From assembly GCA_018881555.1 (NCBI GenBank), contig JACAXG010000032.1:2120837-2184836 (forward strand): a stretch of 64,000 nucleotides of DNA. The letters run 5' to 3'. Shown here piece by piece: positions 24,653-37,904 of this stretch; within the stretch, counting starts at the first letter, position 1; each line of letters starts with the position of its first letter. A program made the position numbers and the translations under genes. This DNA comes from Amblyornis subalaris. Taxonomy: Eukaryota > Chordata > Aves > Passeriformes > Ptilonorhynchidae. The notes beneath the pieces were generated by a model. That model had not been told where the DNA came from, ran no database searches, and saw nothing but the letters and a program-made list of their open reading frames with translations.

Positions 24653-24882
24653 GGCTTCATACAGAAGGAGAGTAGGTTTAGAACAGATATTAGGAAGAAA
24701 TCCTTTACTGTGAAGATGATGAGGTAATGGAACTGTTTGCCCAGAGAAGTTGTGGATGCCACATCCCAAGGCCAGGTTGGATGGGGCTTTGAGCAACCCT
24801 GCACAAGGCAGTGGTGTTGGAACTATATGATCTTTAAGGTTCCTTCCCACCCAAGCCATTCTATGATTCTGTGACTCTATGT
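24653..24882 (+). mobile_element. CR1 LINE inserted within another CR1
   Basis: This is a 5'-truncated CR1 3' end with its own complete tail. It shows 'acagatattaggaagaaatc' (24682-24701), 'gtttgcccagagaagttgtg' (24735-24754), 'ccaggttggatggggctttg' (24773-24792), 'tcttcccacccaa'-like sequence near 24840-24854, and 'ccattctatgattctgtgac' (24857-24876). The host CR1 resumes immediately after it. Both are in the plus orientation. This copy is of a different 3' subfamily from its host, so it inserted later. Confidence 0.88.
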
Positions 24883-24958
24883 TTTGGTTTGGGTTAATGG
24901 CTGGACTCAATGATCTTAAAGGTCCTTTCCAACCTAAATGAGTCTATGATTTTATGTT
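24883..24958 (+). repeat. CR1 LINE, right part of interrupted host copy
   Basis: This is the 3' terminal part of the host CR1: 'gggttaatggctggactcaa' (24891-24910), 'tgatcttaaaggtcctttcc' (24911-24930) and 'gagtctatgattttatg' (24942-24958). It continues the subfamily type of the 24541-24652 segment and closes the nested arrangement. Confidence 0.88.
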
Positions 24959-26762
24959 TTCCTCTGTTTTCAGTCCAGAATCCTTTCCTGTTGCCTAGTT
25001 TGAGATACAATGGGTCCAGGACTGAGCAGACATTGATGCTGTGATGTTCTCATGGGACACAGTGACAAAGTCCAGGTAAAGTCCCCTGATGGTTCCCAGC
25101 TGTGTGGAGTGCTCATTCTCAGGCTGGGATCTGGAGGGAGCCAACTGGCTTACTGTGGAGGAATACTCATGCACAGAGGAAGGGGGAAATGGGGCTGGCT
25201 ACACTTAGAAACCACCTCTAATGCCCAGCACAAAATTGCTGCTGGGAGTCATGGCAGGTTACGGTCGAAAATTGCAATACTCTTCTGCTGTCTTCTTTTT
25301 GCAAGGCTTTTTACACCAACAGATCCACTTTGAGTGGCTGTCTGCAAAAAAGAAAGTGAAGTAGGCACAGGAACTTCCAGGAGGTCTAACTTCCGTGCAA
25401 AGGTTTGTCAAAATAATTCTCTATAAGCAAAGAATCCTTTCAGTGACTTTTTGGAGGATATTTTTCTCCACAGTAAAATCTGTCAGTTTGCTGATTTGTA
25501 TTTTTAAGTGCTTTCCAAGTATCTTCAGCTGAAGAAAACAGGATACCGTAACCCTGAGTATCAGAAGATCAGTAACTTGATTCTCATCAAAGAAAACAAA
25601 AGTAGGGAGCATGTGATCTACCCTTACCATCTGAACAAAGCAGTCAGTTCACAAAGAACCCAGTGCTGCCAGGTGCAGACAGAGAACTCCTTGGTGAATC
25701 ACTGTGAATAGCAGACACAGGAGATTTTGAGTCAGCCTGTGGGAAATGCCTGAAGAGACAAAGTGCCTCTTTGCCTTTGCCTTTAATAGCCAAAGCATTT
25801 GCTAACATGCCTTGCTTTGTTTCTCTTGCTGTCAGATGCCACATTCAGCTGTGTCTGAACTGCTGACACCAGCGAGAGCTGTGGCTGTCTATCTCTCTGC
25901 TAAGACCTTTGGGGTTTATTTTGCCTATTTGGCTTGATACAGTGGTGTCTTAGACAATATATAGACAACTGGTTGTGGTAGGTGATGAATATAGGCAAGT
26001 AGAATTCCGGTCTGCAGGTTCAATATAATTAATGAAGTGTTACTAAAACGTTTTAAGAGAAACCGGTTCCTGCATTTACAATGTGCTGTAATGATTTACT
26101 TAGAAGTCTCCCTTTAGACTCAGTATACAAGTTACAAATGATGCAAAATGTTGCTGATCAGCGATATTGACAATCGTTCATCGGTATTGACATATGCAAG
26201 ATTCTCCACTGGTTGCCAGTGCAATTATGAACTGACTTTAAAGACTTGCTTTTGGTCAAAGGCTAAAAGAGGACCTTATTTCTCATCTCATTTCAAAAAA
26301 GTTTCTCCCATCTTATTCTTCCGTTTTTTTCCTCCAACAATAGCAAATAGCGACAAAGCAACAATAGCAATAAATAATAATAATAGTACCCCAGTAAAAC
26401 TTCCTTTGTTGTAATGGGATATTTGGAAATAGGCTCAGATTTTACAGATTTTTGAATATGTTCTTCAAAAGAGCCCAAGTGGTAGAAGGAAAAACCTCAC
26501 CAGCTCACCCACTGTACCCAGTGGTCCTGACTGAGCCAGCTGGATTTCTACCTAGAGTCCCTGTGTCCCATGTTTCTTTTGACTAGGAATATCTGAAAAT
26601 AACATGGAGCCTTGAAAATAAAAGCTAGGTAGACTCAGTAGGCTGGAGAGGTTTCTGAAACAAATTAGTAGAAACCATCTCTCCACTTGCTAATATGAAA
26701 AAATTTAGCTCATGCAAACAATGGGTCAGAGAACCACAGTGAAAGCATCTCTGAAATGTACT
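24959..26762. other. Unannotated non-coding sequence
   Basis: An AAT-rich low-complexity tract lies at about 26359-26386. Nothing else was recognised. The open frames of 66-93 codons have no recognisable domain. Confidence 0.5.
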
Positions 26763-26822
26763 GAATTATAGAATCACTAAAGTTGGAAAAGACCTCCAGG
26801 ATCACTGAGTCCAGCTATTAAG
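26763..26822 (-). repeat. CR1 LINE, short 3' stub (inverted)
   Basis: About 60 bp matching the reverse complement of the CR1 3' end: 'tatagaatcactaaagttgg' (26767-26786), 'aaaagacctccaggatcact' (26787-26806) and 'gagtccagc'. This is an extreme 5' truncation, which is common for CR1. Confidence 0.85.
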
Positions 26823-29744
26823 AAGGTAAATTAAGGAAAGCAGGACTGGTTAAAAAATTCTAGTCAAACTGCAGCCTTTCACCTGTGCTCTTTCTTGAAA
26901 ACCAGGGTGCAAACTGACTGAATTTTGCTGCTGAGATCTATTTCCTTTTGTTTCCTAGGAGTATCAAGCAGGGACTCTATCAGCTGAGGTACATTATTCT
27001 TGACACAGCCTGAAAGAAACATTTGCTCCTTGAGAGTGTGTGACACACAGCATGTAGGCTCCTGCTTTAGAAACTCTGTTGCTCATTATAGAAGTGTTAA
27101 GTTTACTCTCCACTCTGGCAGCTCTGCTTCAGCAGAAAAAAATAATACATCCAACAAGTTATCGTAACGCCTATGGACTAACACCAATAAACAAATCTCA
27201 GTCTCCTTGTGCTTGAAACAGCTGCTGGTGATTACCCTCCTCCCGTGGAGACAGAAACACATCTGGTGTCTGCAGAACAGCAAAGAAGCAGAGAGGAGAT
27301 GAGCCAGAGCAGCCGTCCCTGGTGTGCACAGCTGCATCATCCCAGCACTGCTGCTCCACCTGAGAGCCATGGCTCAGGCAAGTAGTGGGTCAGGATGGTT
27401 ATCAGGAGGAACAGGAAAATATAAAGGGGACTTTTCCTCCTTCGTGTTTCCCACTGGGGCTGAATCATTTGGCTTTGTCCTAGGATTTCTATGTGGTGTT
27501 CATTGTTCCCATTCTTCCATGTCCCTCATTATCATGTTAAAAAGATGACCAAGATGGCCTAAATTGTCATGTTTGTAATCTTTAATGAAAATTTCCCTAT
27601 GTGAAGAAGAAAAGTACAGCATCCTACTGCTCATCAGTGTCTCTAATGGCTTGTATTGTGACCTGTACAAATAAAGCTACGGAGAAATTTTCTTTCTGTC
27701 TGAAATGTCATTGTTTCAATATTGTCCACCAGAAGAACACATCAGACCACAAGAACAGACCCTGTAGGTATGAGGTGAGTTTTAAAGAACTTTAAGATTA
27801 AAAAATAAGAAAATGATATAAAATGTACAAAGCCCATATATGCATTGCTTCATATGTTTTTAGCTCTATGTGGCAGGATTAAGGCTTAAAACAGTTAGCA
27901 AAATATGAAAATGAAAGGTGAAGTTCTCACATGTTGTCTCATATTGATGCTGAGTTTCATAAGAAAAATAGAAAAATACAAACTATTGTGAGAGAGTTGG
28001 CAATATGTTTGTGTACTGCAGTGTATCGTGGAACGTGTCCACGTATTTCGTTTTTTTTTCTCTTACACTTATTAATTAAAAATAAATTTTAAAATTCCCC
28101 TCTCCCCTTTATTACACCCTAGAGCAAAAGGAAGGGTTAATTAAAAACAAAAAGGTCAAAGTAAAAAGTCCAAGTTTTATTTTTTCCTTTTGACAACTGG
28201 ACCTTTGATATAGAAAACACCTGCATGAGAAAGAATTTCAGTGTTTATTCAAAAATCTAATTTCTATTCCAATTGGTTTGCTGAGAAGCCATTTTCTGTC
28301 ACATGAAGGAAAGATCTGACACAAGTAGTACTGTATTAAAACATATTCTTGCTGGAGCCAAATACATTAATGCAAGATCAATATAGGCTGGATGCTGGCA
28401 AAGCTGCTGTAATGTGGGATCAGCTATCATCAGGGTGAACTCACTTGACATTACATCTTCATATTTATCTGTTTTCTCCACTTCTTCCTTTCCACTTTTC
28501 CTCCCTGTCAGCATACCTTGCTTGGCAGTTGCGCAACCTTTATTATTGTAGCTCTCTCTTCTATGCCTTGCTGCTATTCCCGCTAGGAAAACCTTTTTCC
28601 TTTTCTTATTTTTTTTTTTTTTTTTTTGCTTGGGAGTGGATGGCCTTGATTTTATTAGATTAACATTTGTTATCGTGACAAACAAAAGGAGCAAATCAGA
28701 GAGAAAGACTCTTCTGCAGTTAATGTCAGCTGTGGCAGCGATAAGGGGTATTTAAATGTAACTTTAAATGCAGGAAAGAGAGGAATGGTCCTCTATGTCC
28801 AAAATGTATAGACAGAGTTGAACATTACTAATTATACTCCTGTATTTTCCTGTGCTTAATTGAAATCCAAAGTGAGACTGGGTGATAATGTACATTGTTC
28901 TGCCATCCCCAACAGAATAATATCTTGTTTTCATCACGATTTACCTTGCTTCCAGTAGTTTTTCCTTTCTCTCCTTTCCTTCACCATGGGAGAGGAAGAG
29001 CTACCTCCATCTCCGAGCATGGTGAGTTGGTAGAGATGTATTTCACTTCATTTATTTAAATGACTGTTTTCTCTCCAAGTGAATTGCCCAAACTCCCTCA
29101 GCTGAAAATGTGATAACTGTTGAGGCTGAATATTTGTAAAGCAAAGGAATACAGTAGGCTCATACATTTTCTGAGGAATTTTTATGAGAATCGCTTTTTA
29201 CAAAATTTCCCAATTGATTTCCTGCATTATTACTCCTCTGGCTCCCAGTAATGTTATTTAGACAGAGAAATATTCTGACAGCATATCTTCCCATTTATAC
29301 TTTGCTTACAAGCACTGGCCTATAAATAGGCCATTATAGTCTGGGAAAAAATTACTAAAACTTCTCCTTCATGTTGCTGAAAAAATTGCAGTCTAACCAA
29401 TGGTTGTCCAACATGCATCTGCTATTATAATTTAAAATTTTTCTACCATGCTAGGCATGCAGACGTGGACTAATTTGTTCAATAAATAGGCAAGGATAAT
29501 AAGCAGGTAATTTTATATCCACAGTGCAGTCCTGGTTACTATGGAATATCTCTGTGTTTTCAAGGAACGAGCTATGTGAAACAGCAGTACGAGCAAGCCT
29601 AGCAGACCCATTCCCATGGCATGAGTGAGTTTTAGGTCAATGAGGTTAAAAAGATCTTGCTTCAGACCAACCCAAATCTGGCTAATTAGTTTAGACAAGG
29701 TAGCCAGTTGATACTAATATGACCCCCAATAGAACTAATGTGGT
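26823..29744. other. Unannotated non-coding sequence with a T tract
   Basis: A run of 19 T at 28609-28627 creates a poly-lysine frame on the minus strand (28299-28694) that is not a gene. AATAAA-like and A/T-rich stretches occur near 28075-28110. I see no gene or confident repeat family. Confidence 0.5.
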
Positions 29745-29805
29745 AGTTCTGGGCCAAATTCTGCCTGTCATGTCTGTGGAAAATAGTCCCATTAGCTTCA
29801 GTCAT
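29745..29805. repeat. Possible ancient amniote interspersed repeat
   Basis: 'gttctgggccaaattctgcc' (29745-29764), followed by 'cccattagcttcagt' (29789-29803), resembles a repeat common in reptile and bird genomes whose consensus reads like 'gggccaaattctgcc ... cattgacttcag'. Only two blocks match and the family name is not certain, so this is tentative. Confidence 0.4.
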
Positions 29806-32800
29806 AATGCATATGCAGGAGGCAAAGGCATTAGTAAATTAATCAGAAGAGCTCCTTGGAGGAGGCAGCAGGTGGCAGATGCCTTCAGGGGCTGCTCTGG
29901 TTAGCAGCTTGCCCCACTTCTTCTATTCAGAACGTTAGTCTCCTACTGCACCAGAAAATATTGGAGCCACGGACACCTGCTGGTGTAAAAAAAGACAAGG
30001 TTTAGATAATTGCAAGTATTCCATTGGTGAAAGGGTCCCCTTCTACTATTTGTGCATGTGGGGGAGTGCTGGGTGTTGGGTGTATACAGTGGAACTGTAT
30101 TCGGTTCTGAACCTGTGATGCCTCAATGTAAAGTCTTTGGGCACAGCAAATCTTAGTTCCAGGTTTATGATCAGTGTAGGGGAAAGCTTATCTAGAATAT
30201 TACATCTATTTTTGTCATGAATCAGAGAAAATTGTAACAGAAATCCTTAATCTGCTCCAACATTCAAAGACTTGATTATCTGTAGCTACATCATTTTTCA
30301 GCAGCAGCAATGAAATTACACAGGCCTTCTGGCTTTTGGGAAATTAGCAGATTTACTTCAGTGTCAGAAAATCTCAGTATGTTCTATGGTGCTTGACTAA
30401 GAGACTTTTAAATGGAACTCTGGATATTGGTATTTAACATGTTAAATTCACTGCATGAATTTTAAAATTTCACCAAGATTTCACTCCCTACAGAATTTGG
30501 TCATGTGGTAGACTGCCAAAAGGATGTGTCTTCTGTGGGGTCCTACTAAATAAAACCAGTAAGGACCTAATTCTGCTCACTTACGAGTACCTTTTTCCCT
30601 GAACTAATGCCGTATTATATGACTTGGAAGAGAGCAGCAGGGCAATGGCAGTCAAAAGAAGGCAATGACTCCTCTTTTGAGGAATGCAGGTACTGGATGG
30701 AAAAACTATACTGAGAAAATTGAGAAGGGCTGTGCCAATGAGGCAAGAAAATGTCTTGAGAGCTCAAGCACAAGGAGCTTTCGAAGGAGAGGAAAAATGA
30801 CTGAGGAATGACTGAGCAACAGCAGTGAACTCTGTTCACTCTCAAGCCGTATGAGGCTGGGAAAGAAGGCATGTGTTCAGATGGAAAACAAAAATAAAGG
30901 CATTGATTGTTAAACACAGGGTTATGGTAGACATGAAGAGGTGAAATGTCTGTATAAACTGATATTGTCACAACAACAACATTGCATAAACTTGCCATGA
31001 GCAAATTAAGTTGCATATTAAAGTGTTCCCAACCACCAATGCGATGCCTGAGCAGCCAACTCATAAAAGTAGTTGAAGCGAGAAACCATTTTCAGAGGGA
31101 ACTTGATAACAGGATTATGTGATGAGGTTACAAGATAAGACTGGCAAAATGCAATTATCTAGATCCCTTCCAGGCCTATTCCCCTGGGAAAAAAGAGGAA
31201 ATCAAAAGCAGTGGCTTGCAATGCACTGCAGGTGTTCATGTCATCCAGCTTGTAACCTGTTTGCCAAGGCTGGATACTAATCCAACTAGTCTAGAAGCGT
31301 TGCAATGTTCTATTCTGCCCCATAACCCCTAGATAAGCATGTAGATGTTGAATGGATTGTCAAAAGATATGGATTAATATGCAGTTGATGCAACTACTTG
31401 TCCTTCACTGTAGCAGCGTTCCTACCTCCAAAACAGTCCTATGCGTAAAAGACATTAGCAATTTATAAATAGTGAAAACTCAAGTAAGATGGCAATGATG
31501 CTGCTAGAGAGAAGACAGCATTCAGGAAATTTTTCAGCTCCTTGGCCTCTTTCAGACTTTTGTTTGCGGATACTTATCAGCAATTCATCAACTTGTCAAT
31601 TTGCCCCATAATCTCTGAGTGCTCTGACGAAGCTGTAGCCTGGCACAAGCAAAACCTTCTCTCCAGTTGCTAGGTAACTTCTGTGTCTGCTCATCTGTGG
31701 TACCTGTTATCAGCTGTTCACATCTCTATTTACTTTTCATCTTGACCATAATAACGTGATATAACTGGACACAGAGCCTCCAACATTTAAAAGACTTCAC
31801 ACAATTACCAGTGCTGCATTTTTGGCTGCCCTCCTCACAAACGTTGTGCAGTTCTGCTCAAGATAAAGGCTGGTTTAAGTTCTCAGCTTTGGTTGGTTCT
31901 GTGTGTATTTTAAGACTACTTTGAACTTGTGAGTGGGAACCATTCTATAAAAGATTTGATGCTCTAGTGCAATGGATCACCTTGTAAAGTGTAAATTCAG
32001 CCATCTAATTCCGGGGAGAGAAATAAATAGGGCAGCACACAAGTGGAAATAAAACCTTCCTTAGAAACTAGGGACCACAAACTCATCAGTACCTGCTATA
32101 AGAAACAGTAAACAACATAAGTATTTTCAAAACTTTTAGACAACCTCTAGCAAAACGAACTACTTTGCACACTTCTCCTTTGAGAGATAACGAAAAGACA
32201 GAAACATGCATAGCCATGTTGCTTACTGCATTGTTAAGAATTCCAGTGAGAAAAGTGACATAAAGTTATATGCAAACCAAAGGAATAGAAGAAAAACTGA
32301 CTTTATTTTGCTGAATTGCAGTACATTCTAACAGCCTTATTCTAACAGAAGAAAGCACGTATCACACACAACAGTGAAACATCTTACTCTGGAAATAATT
32401 GTTCTGATTACAAATCTAGGTATAATGTGAGGGTACAACAAACAGATAGAGTAGAAGGTCAAGGCAAGTTGTAGACAACCGTGGGAGGTGGACTACAAAA
32501 TGATCAATCCATCAGCTGCCTACCAAGACTCGAAGGTTTGAGTGAATAGGTTTTGACACATCTTTGCTCATGTTACTGTCTGCCAGAGGAAAGTTCAGTT
32601 GGTAGTGTCTTCAGCATAGAGGGATCTATATACGTCCAGCTGTCTATATCTGTCTCTCTACAGAGAGACATTTAGCAACTAAATACATACAGAATTTATT
32701 TAATAATTTATTAAGGAAGGAATAAGCAAGCAAACTCAGAATGCCTCTGGCTGGAAAGAAAAACAATCCTGCATCTCCCCAGTCACTAGCAGATGACCCT

Positions 32801-35800
32801 TCTTTGCCTTACATAGAGTGAATGTACAGTATTTAGAAGATTCCCTTCACAGAATTTCTTGGCAACCAGGAAAACATTTTGTACTTCAGAAGCGTTCATC
32901 AAAATACATTTAAAATCAATGAATCCACTGATCTGAATATACAAATAATAGAGAAAAATTTTCAAGTGGTTTCTTACAATATGCTCTGAGTGATAATAAG
33001 ACACCCCTCTTCAAGTGTTTCATCAATTACTTACTATAGGCAATTGGCTGAATTCCCATCATAAACAGACAGCCTTCTCTATGGAAAATGGACAATAAAA
33101 AGCTCTAGATAGATGAACACTTCAAGATGCTCTGTATAGTCAAACCCCGTTTGTTGGTGCTAATAGTTCTCTGTATCTTTTGATATTTAAATCTCCTTAA
33201 CTTCCCCTTTTCACGCTACTTTGCCTGGAAAGCTAGAATGTTCATAAGTTTCTCGTTTAAGATGCGACACATTAGAATACCCTAAACTTCTATTTATGTC
33301 GAGGTCTCAAAGCTATATTCAGAACTCACAGCACATTTGAAAATTATTTTCACACAATATTGTTTCCTTTATTATGAGAAAAACGATGTCTTGGAGAAAA
33401 TCTGTATGTTTGACTTTTAGGTCATCCATCCACGAAATCCAGATTTGCTCTCTGACAAGACTGTATCTATGATATCATCTATTTTTTATTTATGATATGT
33501 CAGATATGCATGGAACATTAGATGTGTAATAGAACTCAGGGTATTTTATAAACTTGAGCCATAATTTTGTCAGATGATTGAGGCCTCCCTGGAAGAAACT
33601 GTGTCCACTGGGTCTACTGCAGTTGTTCTTCAACCAGTAGTTCTTTCACTATCCATTCTTTCATACATTTCCATCACTTTATACACTGAATAAAATTGAA
33701 AATGGGTCTATGATAAATAAATCAACATCACAGACACAAAAATTAGTATTAAGTTGTACAACCAACTTTAAAAATACAGGTTCAGATTGTTGGGGTATTT
33801 GGCTTTTCTTCCTTGCATACTGTTGCTGCAGTGTTCTTATACCCATGCACATGAACACACATGTACAGTGCACCAGAGGGAAAGTAAGACAAGGCACATC
33901 TTGACTTGCAAAGGGATACAATTTAGGAGGTTCTGTAGAATTATTTACTTTCTCTGTGCTTTCAATGAATAGCATATTACCTTTAACTAGCACAAAGGGA
34001 TTGATAAATCATATTCAAACCATCTTCTGTAGTTGCCCAATTTAAACGTTGTTGCACTAGAAATGATGTTTCACGGAAGCCCCCTTTGTGTTGCCTTATA
34101 GAATCATAATTCCCATTGCTGCTTCTCTTTCTTACATTTATTTATTCCCCATGACCCATTTTCAGCAAGAGGGCAAACCTGTGTTTTAGATTAAGTTATT
34201 CTTTTGGGAGACAGAGCCCCCAGAGGAGGAGAAAGGACAAGAGTTTAGCTCTTACAAGTTGTTGAATGCTTTAATCACCAGACATTTATATGGAAGAGTC
34301 TTTGCTTGGCTGATTTTGAGTTGAACTCAGTGCTCTGTAGGTGTATTAAGGATAATTTGTGCAGGATTAGGTAGTGCTTTTGAGTTGCATTACAATACAG
34401 GCACCAGTACAGCTCAAACTAGGGAAAGCGGTTGAGGTTTAGGTGCCTTGTGGAACATATAATCTAATGTAGATGGCAAGTACCACTAGAGCCAGGTTGT
34501 CTTCGACAGCAAGTGAGCAGAGCTGTTCTCTGTAACTAATGTGCTTAAAATCCATCTAAGATTATTTTGATAGTGCAAGCTATGAGGAGAGACACAGGTG
34601 ATTTGTAGGAAAAAAACCCCAACAAACCATGAGAGGTTAGGTGCTCCTTCAGAAATTGAGGCATCTAGTCCAGAAGGATGAGAAAGAATATTCTAAGTGA
34701 GAAAAATGAGATGGAATGCAGTGTTGTCTTATCAGAAAAAAAAGTAAAAATAAATTACTTGCACCTGTACTTTTATATTACTGAATGACATGCCTTTAGA
34801 TCTGTGGAAAGGAGTGGGTTGCAGTCAGGCTAAACACAGGCTTTTAAGTATTTAATATCACAGGAAGAAAAGAAGTAAACAAGACAAATCTGGTGGATAT
34901 CTTTCCTGGTAATACCTAGGAGGAAGTGGTGCTTTCCCTTGTGTGAACCCACAGCAGCGTTTGTCATACCCAGCTTCATGGAAAAGGAATACATTGTGAG
35001 CAATTAAATTCAAAAGCACTGTCTCTGTCTCATGAATTCTCTGAGCTACAAATCACTGGAGACCAGGAGAATTTTGGGTAGGTGCTATTGCATGTGTTTT
35101 GTGGCTTCTCTGCCATCTGCTTGTGCTCTCAAGTTAATACCAACCATCTGAAACGGTGAAGTCTAAACTAGTCACCTGAACTGTTTGCTTAAAAGGGGGA
35201 GACACGGTTCTCCAGAAGGAGATTTATCCTACCTTAGCACCTGGTCAAGGATAAAAGAGTAACTCTCCAGTACTCCCTATCCTGCACTATTGACCTGAAA
35301 GGAAATAAATAGCTACTTTAAATTGGTCATTTAACACCCAGGTAGATTAATTCAGGCAAAATGTTTCCTGCTCTTAGTGACTGGTAAGTTTGGTTCGCTG
35401 GTCTAGTTTTTATCTCTCCAGAAACAAGAGAAAAAGGCTAAGCAAGACTTTTTCTTCTTCCTTTAACTTACAATGCTCAAATTCTCAGGATGATGATGCC
35501 CTGCTACAAATCACTTTGCTTCTCTCACCCATCTTTCATAGACAGACACTTATCTTCATTGAATACACATTAGCTGCTTCTGTGGGTTTATCTGCTCCAT
35601 CTCCTGAGGACCAGCATTGCACCTGCTTTTATTTTTTTCTTTTTTTTCATTTTTTTTTCCCCACTGGCTGCCTTCTCTTTAAGAGCCTTAATGGATGTCT
35701 TATTAAAAATCACTCTCCTTTGCTCTGGGGAGTGGGATTTTTTTATTTTTTTTTTTAATGGCTGAGCAAAATCTAATAAAAAACACAGTACTCTTTGGGC

Positions 35801-37117
35801 AGAGGAATCTCGGCAAGCCAGTATTCCTGGCTGTTATTGACGGTAGAACCATGCACTTTTGGATGGCAAGGTTTTCTCTGCTTTGAGTGAAAGATTGTCT
35901 TTTTTCCCTTCATTGAAAATCCCAACAGTAATTTTTTTGGCATTTGAAAGGAGGATGGATAGTTTTACAAGTCATATCCTTGAAAGAATCTCTGTATTTG
36001 TAACTGTAAGTAAAACAATGAGTAAAACTAATGCCATTGATTCACTTTATGAATTCAGTTAGTTCATAATATACCTAAAGAGAAGACTTATAATGGAAAT
36101 GAAGCTTTGAGCTTTTTTCACCACAACAAAAGATGTCATCTCATGTATATTCTTTAAATNATTAATTGACCTTATATCAAATTTCTTCTTTTCTTACCAG
36201 CCACTTGTTTCTTCAAATGTGTGTTAAGAGTTAATGAAGATTCCTAAACGCAGATTCACAACAGGCTGACGCCTGGGTTTTAAATTAAATACTTGGATAT
36301 TACATTTTTTTGGTGAATCTGAAGCACTTATTCACACTGATATTTCTTTGCCATAATGTCCCCCAACAGCAATCCACAAATGCTGGTGATGTCAGCTGCA
36401 CAGCTGAGTCTTAAACTGGTTGAAGAAAAGAAGTGGAACGTTTTTGTGTTTGTCTTGCAGACTGTATCTTCTGTTTTGTCACTGCTGTTAACAGGTAACA
36501 TCTTCAAATTTTGAGTGTCAATCTCAAATATTGACTCTTCATTATGTAATGAAATGGAATACTGGGAATACTGTCACATCCTGGATTGCTGAAGATACTT
36601 GAATCACCATAACACTTGAGCAGAATATCTGCTCTGTGCTTATCACACTGCCTTTCCTCTGATAAACACCAAAATGCCCTAACACAAAATAGTCATGATT
36701 TTTTAGTTTGTGGCTAGCAAATAGATAATCTGCAAGGAGAAAGAGAGGTAGAATACATATATGCTTATAGAAGGTACTTTGGAGACTAACTCCCTCCCAG
36801 CTATTTTAGTGAATTTTCTAGGAACTTTGTATACCACCTTTCTCAAAGCTCAAAGTACATAAATCCGTAGGGTTCTGGTGTTCAGAAGCAAATGAAGTAC
36901 AGTCCATCAGCAGAGGGGGATGACAGCACATGGCACCCAAAAAGACCACCTTTTTCCTTCTAAAGACATGACTTTGGATGCTACTTCTTAAAAATACTGA
37001 TTTGAAAATTTTGATCAAAATTTGGCTTAGGCCAATTGCCATGGGCAGGCTGTGAGCCCAGGGTAATATCTGGTTCATATTCTGCGGGTGCTCCTTTCTT
37101 CTGTTGACACAGTCCAC
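29806..37117. other. Unannotated non-coding sequence
   Basis: This is mostly unique AT-rich DNA. A near-perfect palindrome lies at 32651-32670, and T-rich tracts lie at about 35635-35660 and 35738-35757. One N is at 36160. The 149-codon minus frame at 30615-31064 and the 122-codon plus frame at 35390-35758 (the latter partly over T tracts) show no domain and are treated as chance. Confidence 0.55.
32651..32670. repeat. 9-bp perfect palindrome arms
   Basis: TGTCTCTCT (32651-32659) and AGAGAGACA (32662-32670) are perfect reverse complements with a two-base centre (AC). It is a simple palindrome with no assigned role. Confidence 0.88.
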
Positions 37118-37850
37118 CCGTACCTAGGAAGGGTATGGTGCCGCACCTTCCCTTACAGTGCCCCGCGGATCTGAGATTCCCAGCTCCAACCGGTAGTCTC
37201 TATCCAATCCTGGACGGATCTGTGGTCGGCGACTCCAGGAGGGGCTGTCAGGCCACCACGCCAACACCCGCAATCCTAGGAGCGATGTCGAGCTCTAATA
37301 CAGGAGGCTTAATCAGCGCGTGCACGCCAAAAGCAAAAAGACAGGAAGGGGTCTTCCGTATAGATTCTGAAGGGTTTAATCAACAGAGGGACCAGGGACA
37401 AAAGACCTTGAGGGAGGAGGGTCCAGGGGTTTTACAGGGGTAAATCCAACCAATCAGGGAAGAGTAAAGGGGAGGGGAGAGTACAAACAGGCCAATCAGG
37501 GGTAAGGTAGGAGGGAGCAGTGAGGGGAGAATCAATGGGGCATCAAACAGTGCAGAACTTTCTAGAACTTATACATATTAATGAAGTCATACATATTCAA
37601 AAGGTATTACATAAAACAGGGCAGAACAACAGAAAGCCAATAGGGGTTAAACGGAGTCAGCACCAGGAGTCAGCAGCCAAGGTTTGGGCCCGTGGGTCAC
37701 CAGTAATGTGGGCGGTGGCCACTGCCGCCGCAATGTTCTGTAACCTGTTTGAGATCTTATTCAGGAATCTGAAATGGATTCAGAGAACAAGATAATTACA
37801 AGCCTTGCCCTCTCCTCACAAAGCTTAATGAGCCCATCCCAACAACTTAT
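37118..37850 (-). repeat. CpG-rich LTR-like interspersed element, unidentified
   Basis: This stretch is sharply richer in G+C and CpG than its flanks (for example 'ccccgcggatctg' near 37159 and 'cagcgcgtgcacgcc' near 37314-37328). Read on the minus strand it has the layout of a retroviral LTR. It would start with TGTTGGGATGGG (ending at 37844 on the plus strand). Then come three CCAAT-box-like sites (plus-strand 'ccaatcaggg' at about 37449 and 37492, 'ccaatagggg' at about 37638), a degenerate poly(A)-signal-like 'gattaagcc', and a CpG-rich segment like R/U5. No target-site duplication could be found and I do not recognise the family. The left edge is approximate. The frames at 37135-37443 and 37520-37795 lie inside it and show no known protein domain. 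Confidence 0.5.
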
Positions 37851-37904
37851 AGTAGGTGGCATAAGGTCCTAAATACTTGTCAGCCCCACACAGACTCTCC
37901 AGTT

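Noticed and set aside
24601..24910. Minus-strand frames of 67 and 96 codons
   Set aside because: Antisense to the nested CR1 elements.
27745..27780. Possible mini-exon between 'tccaccag' and 'gtgagt'
   Set aside because: It has a plausible donor but a weak acceptor, encodes only about 10 residues, and has no partner exon nearby.
28299..28694. Lys-rich 131-codon minus frame
   Set aside because: The Lys run is the translation of the T19 tract at 28609-28627, and the rest has no recognisable features.
30615..31064. 149-codon minus-strand frame
   Set aside because: No domain, no splice context and a chance-like Ser/Cys/Phe-rich composition. The length is within what 64 kb on two strands yields by chance.
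37135..37443. 102-codon plus frame in the CpG-rich block
   Set aside because: It reads antisense to the inferred LTR orientation and matches no protein family. GC-rich DNA has fewer stops.
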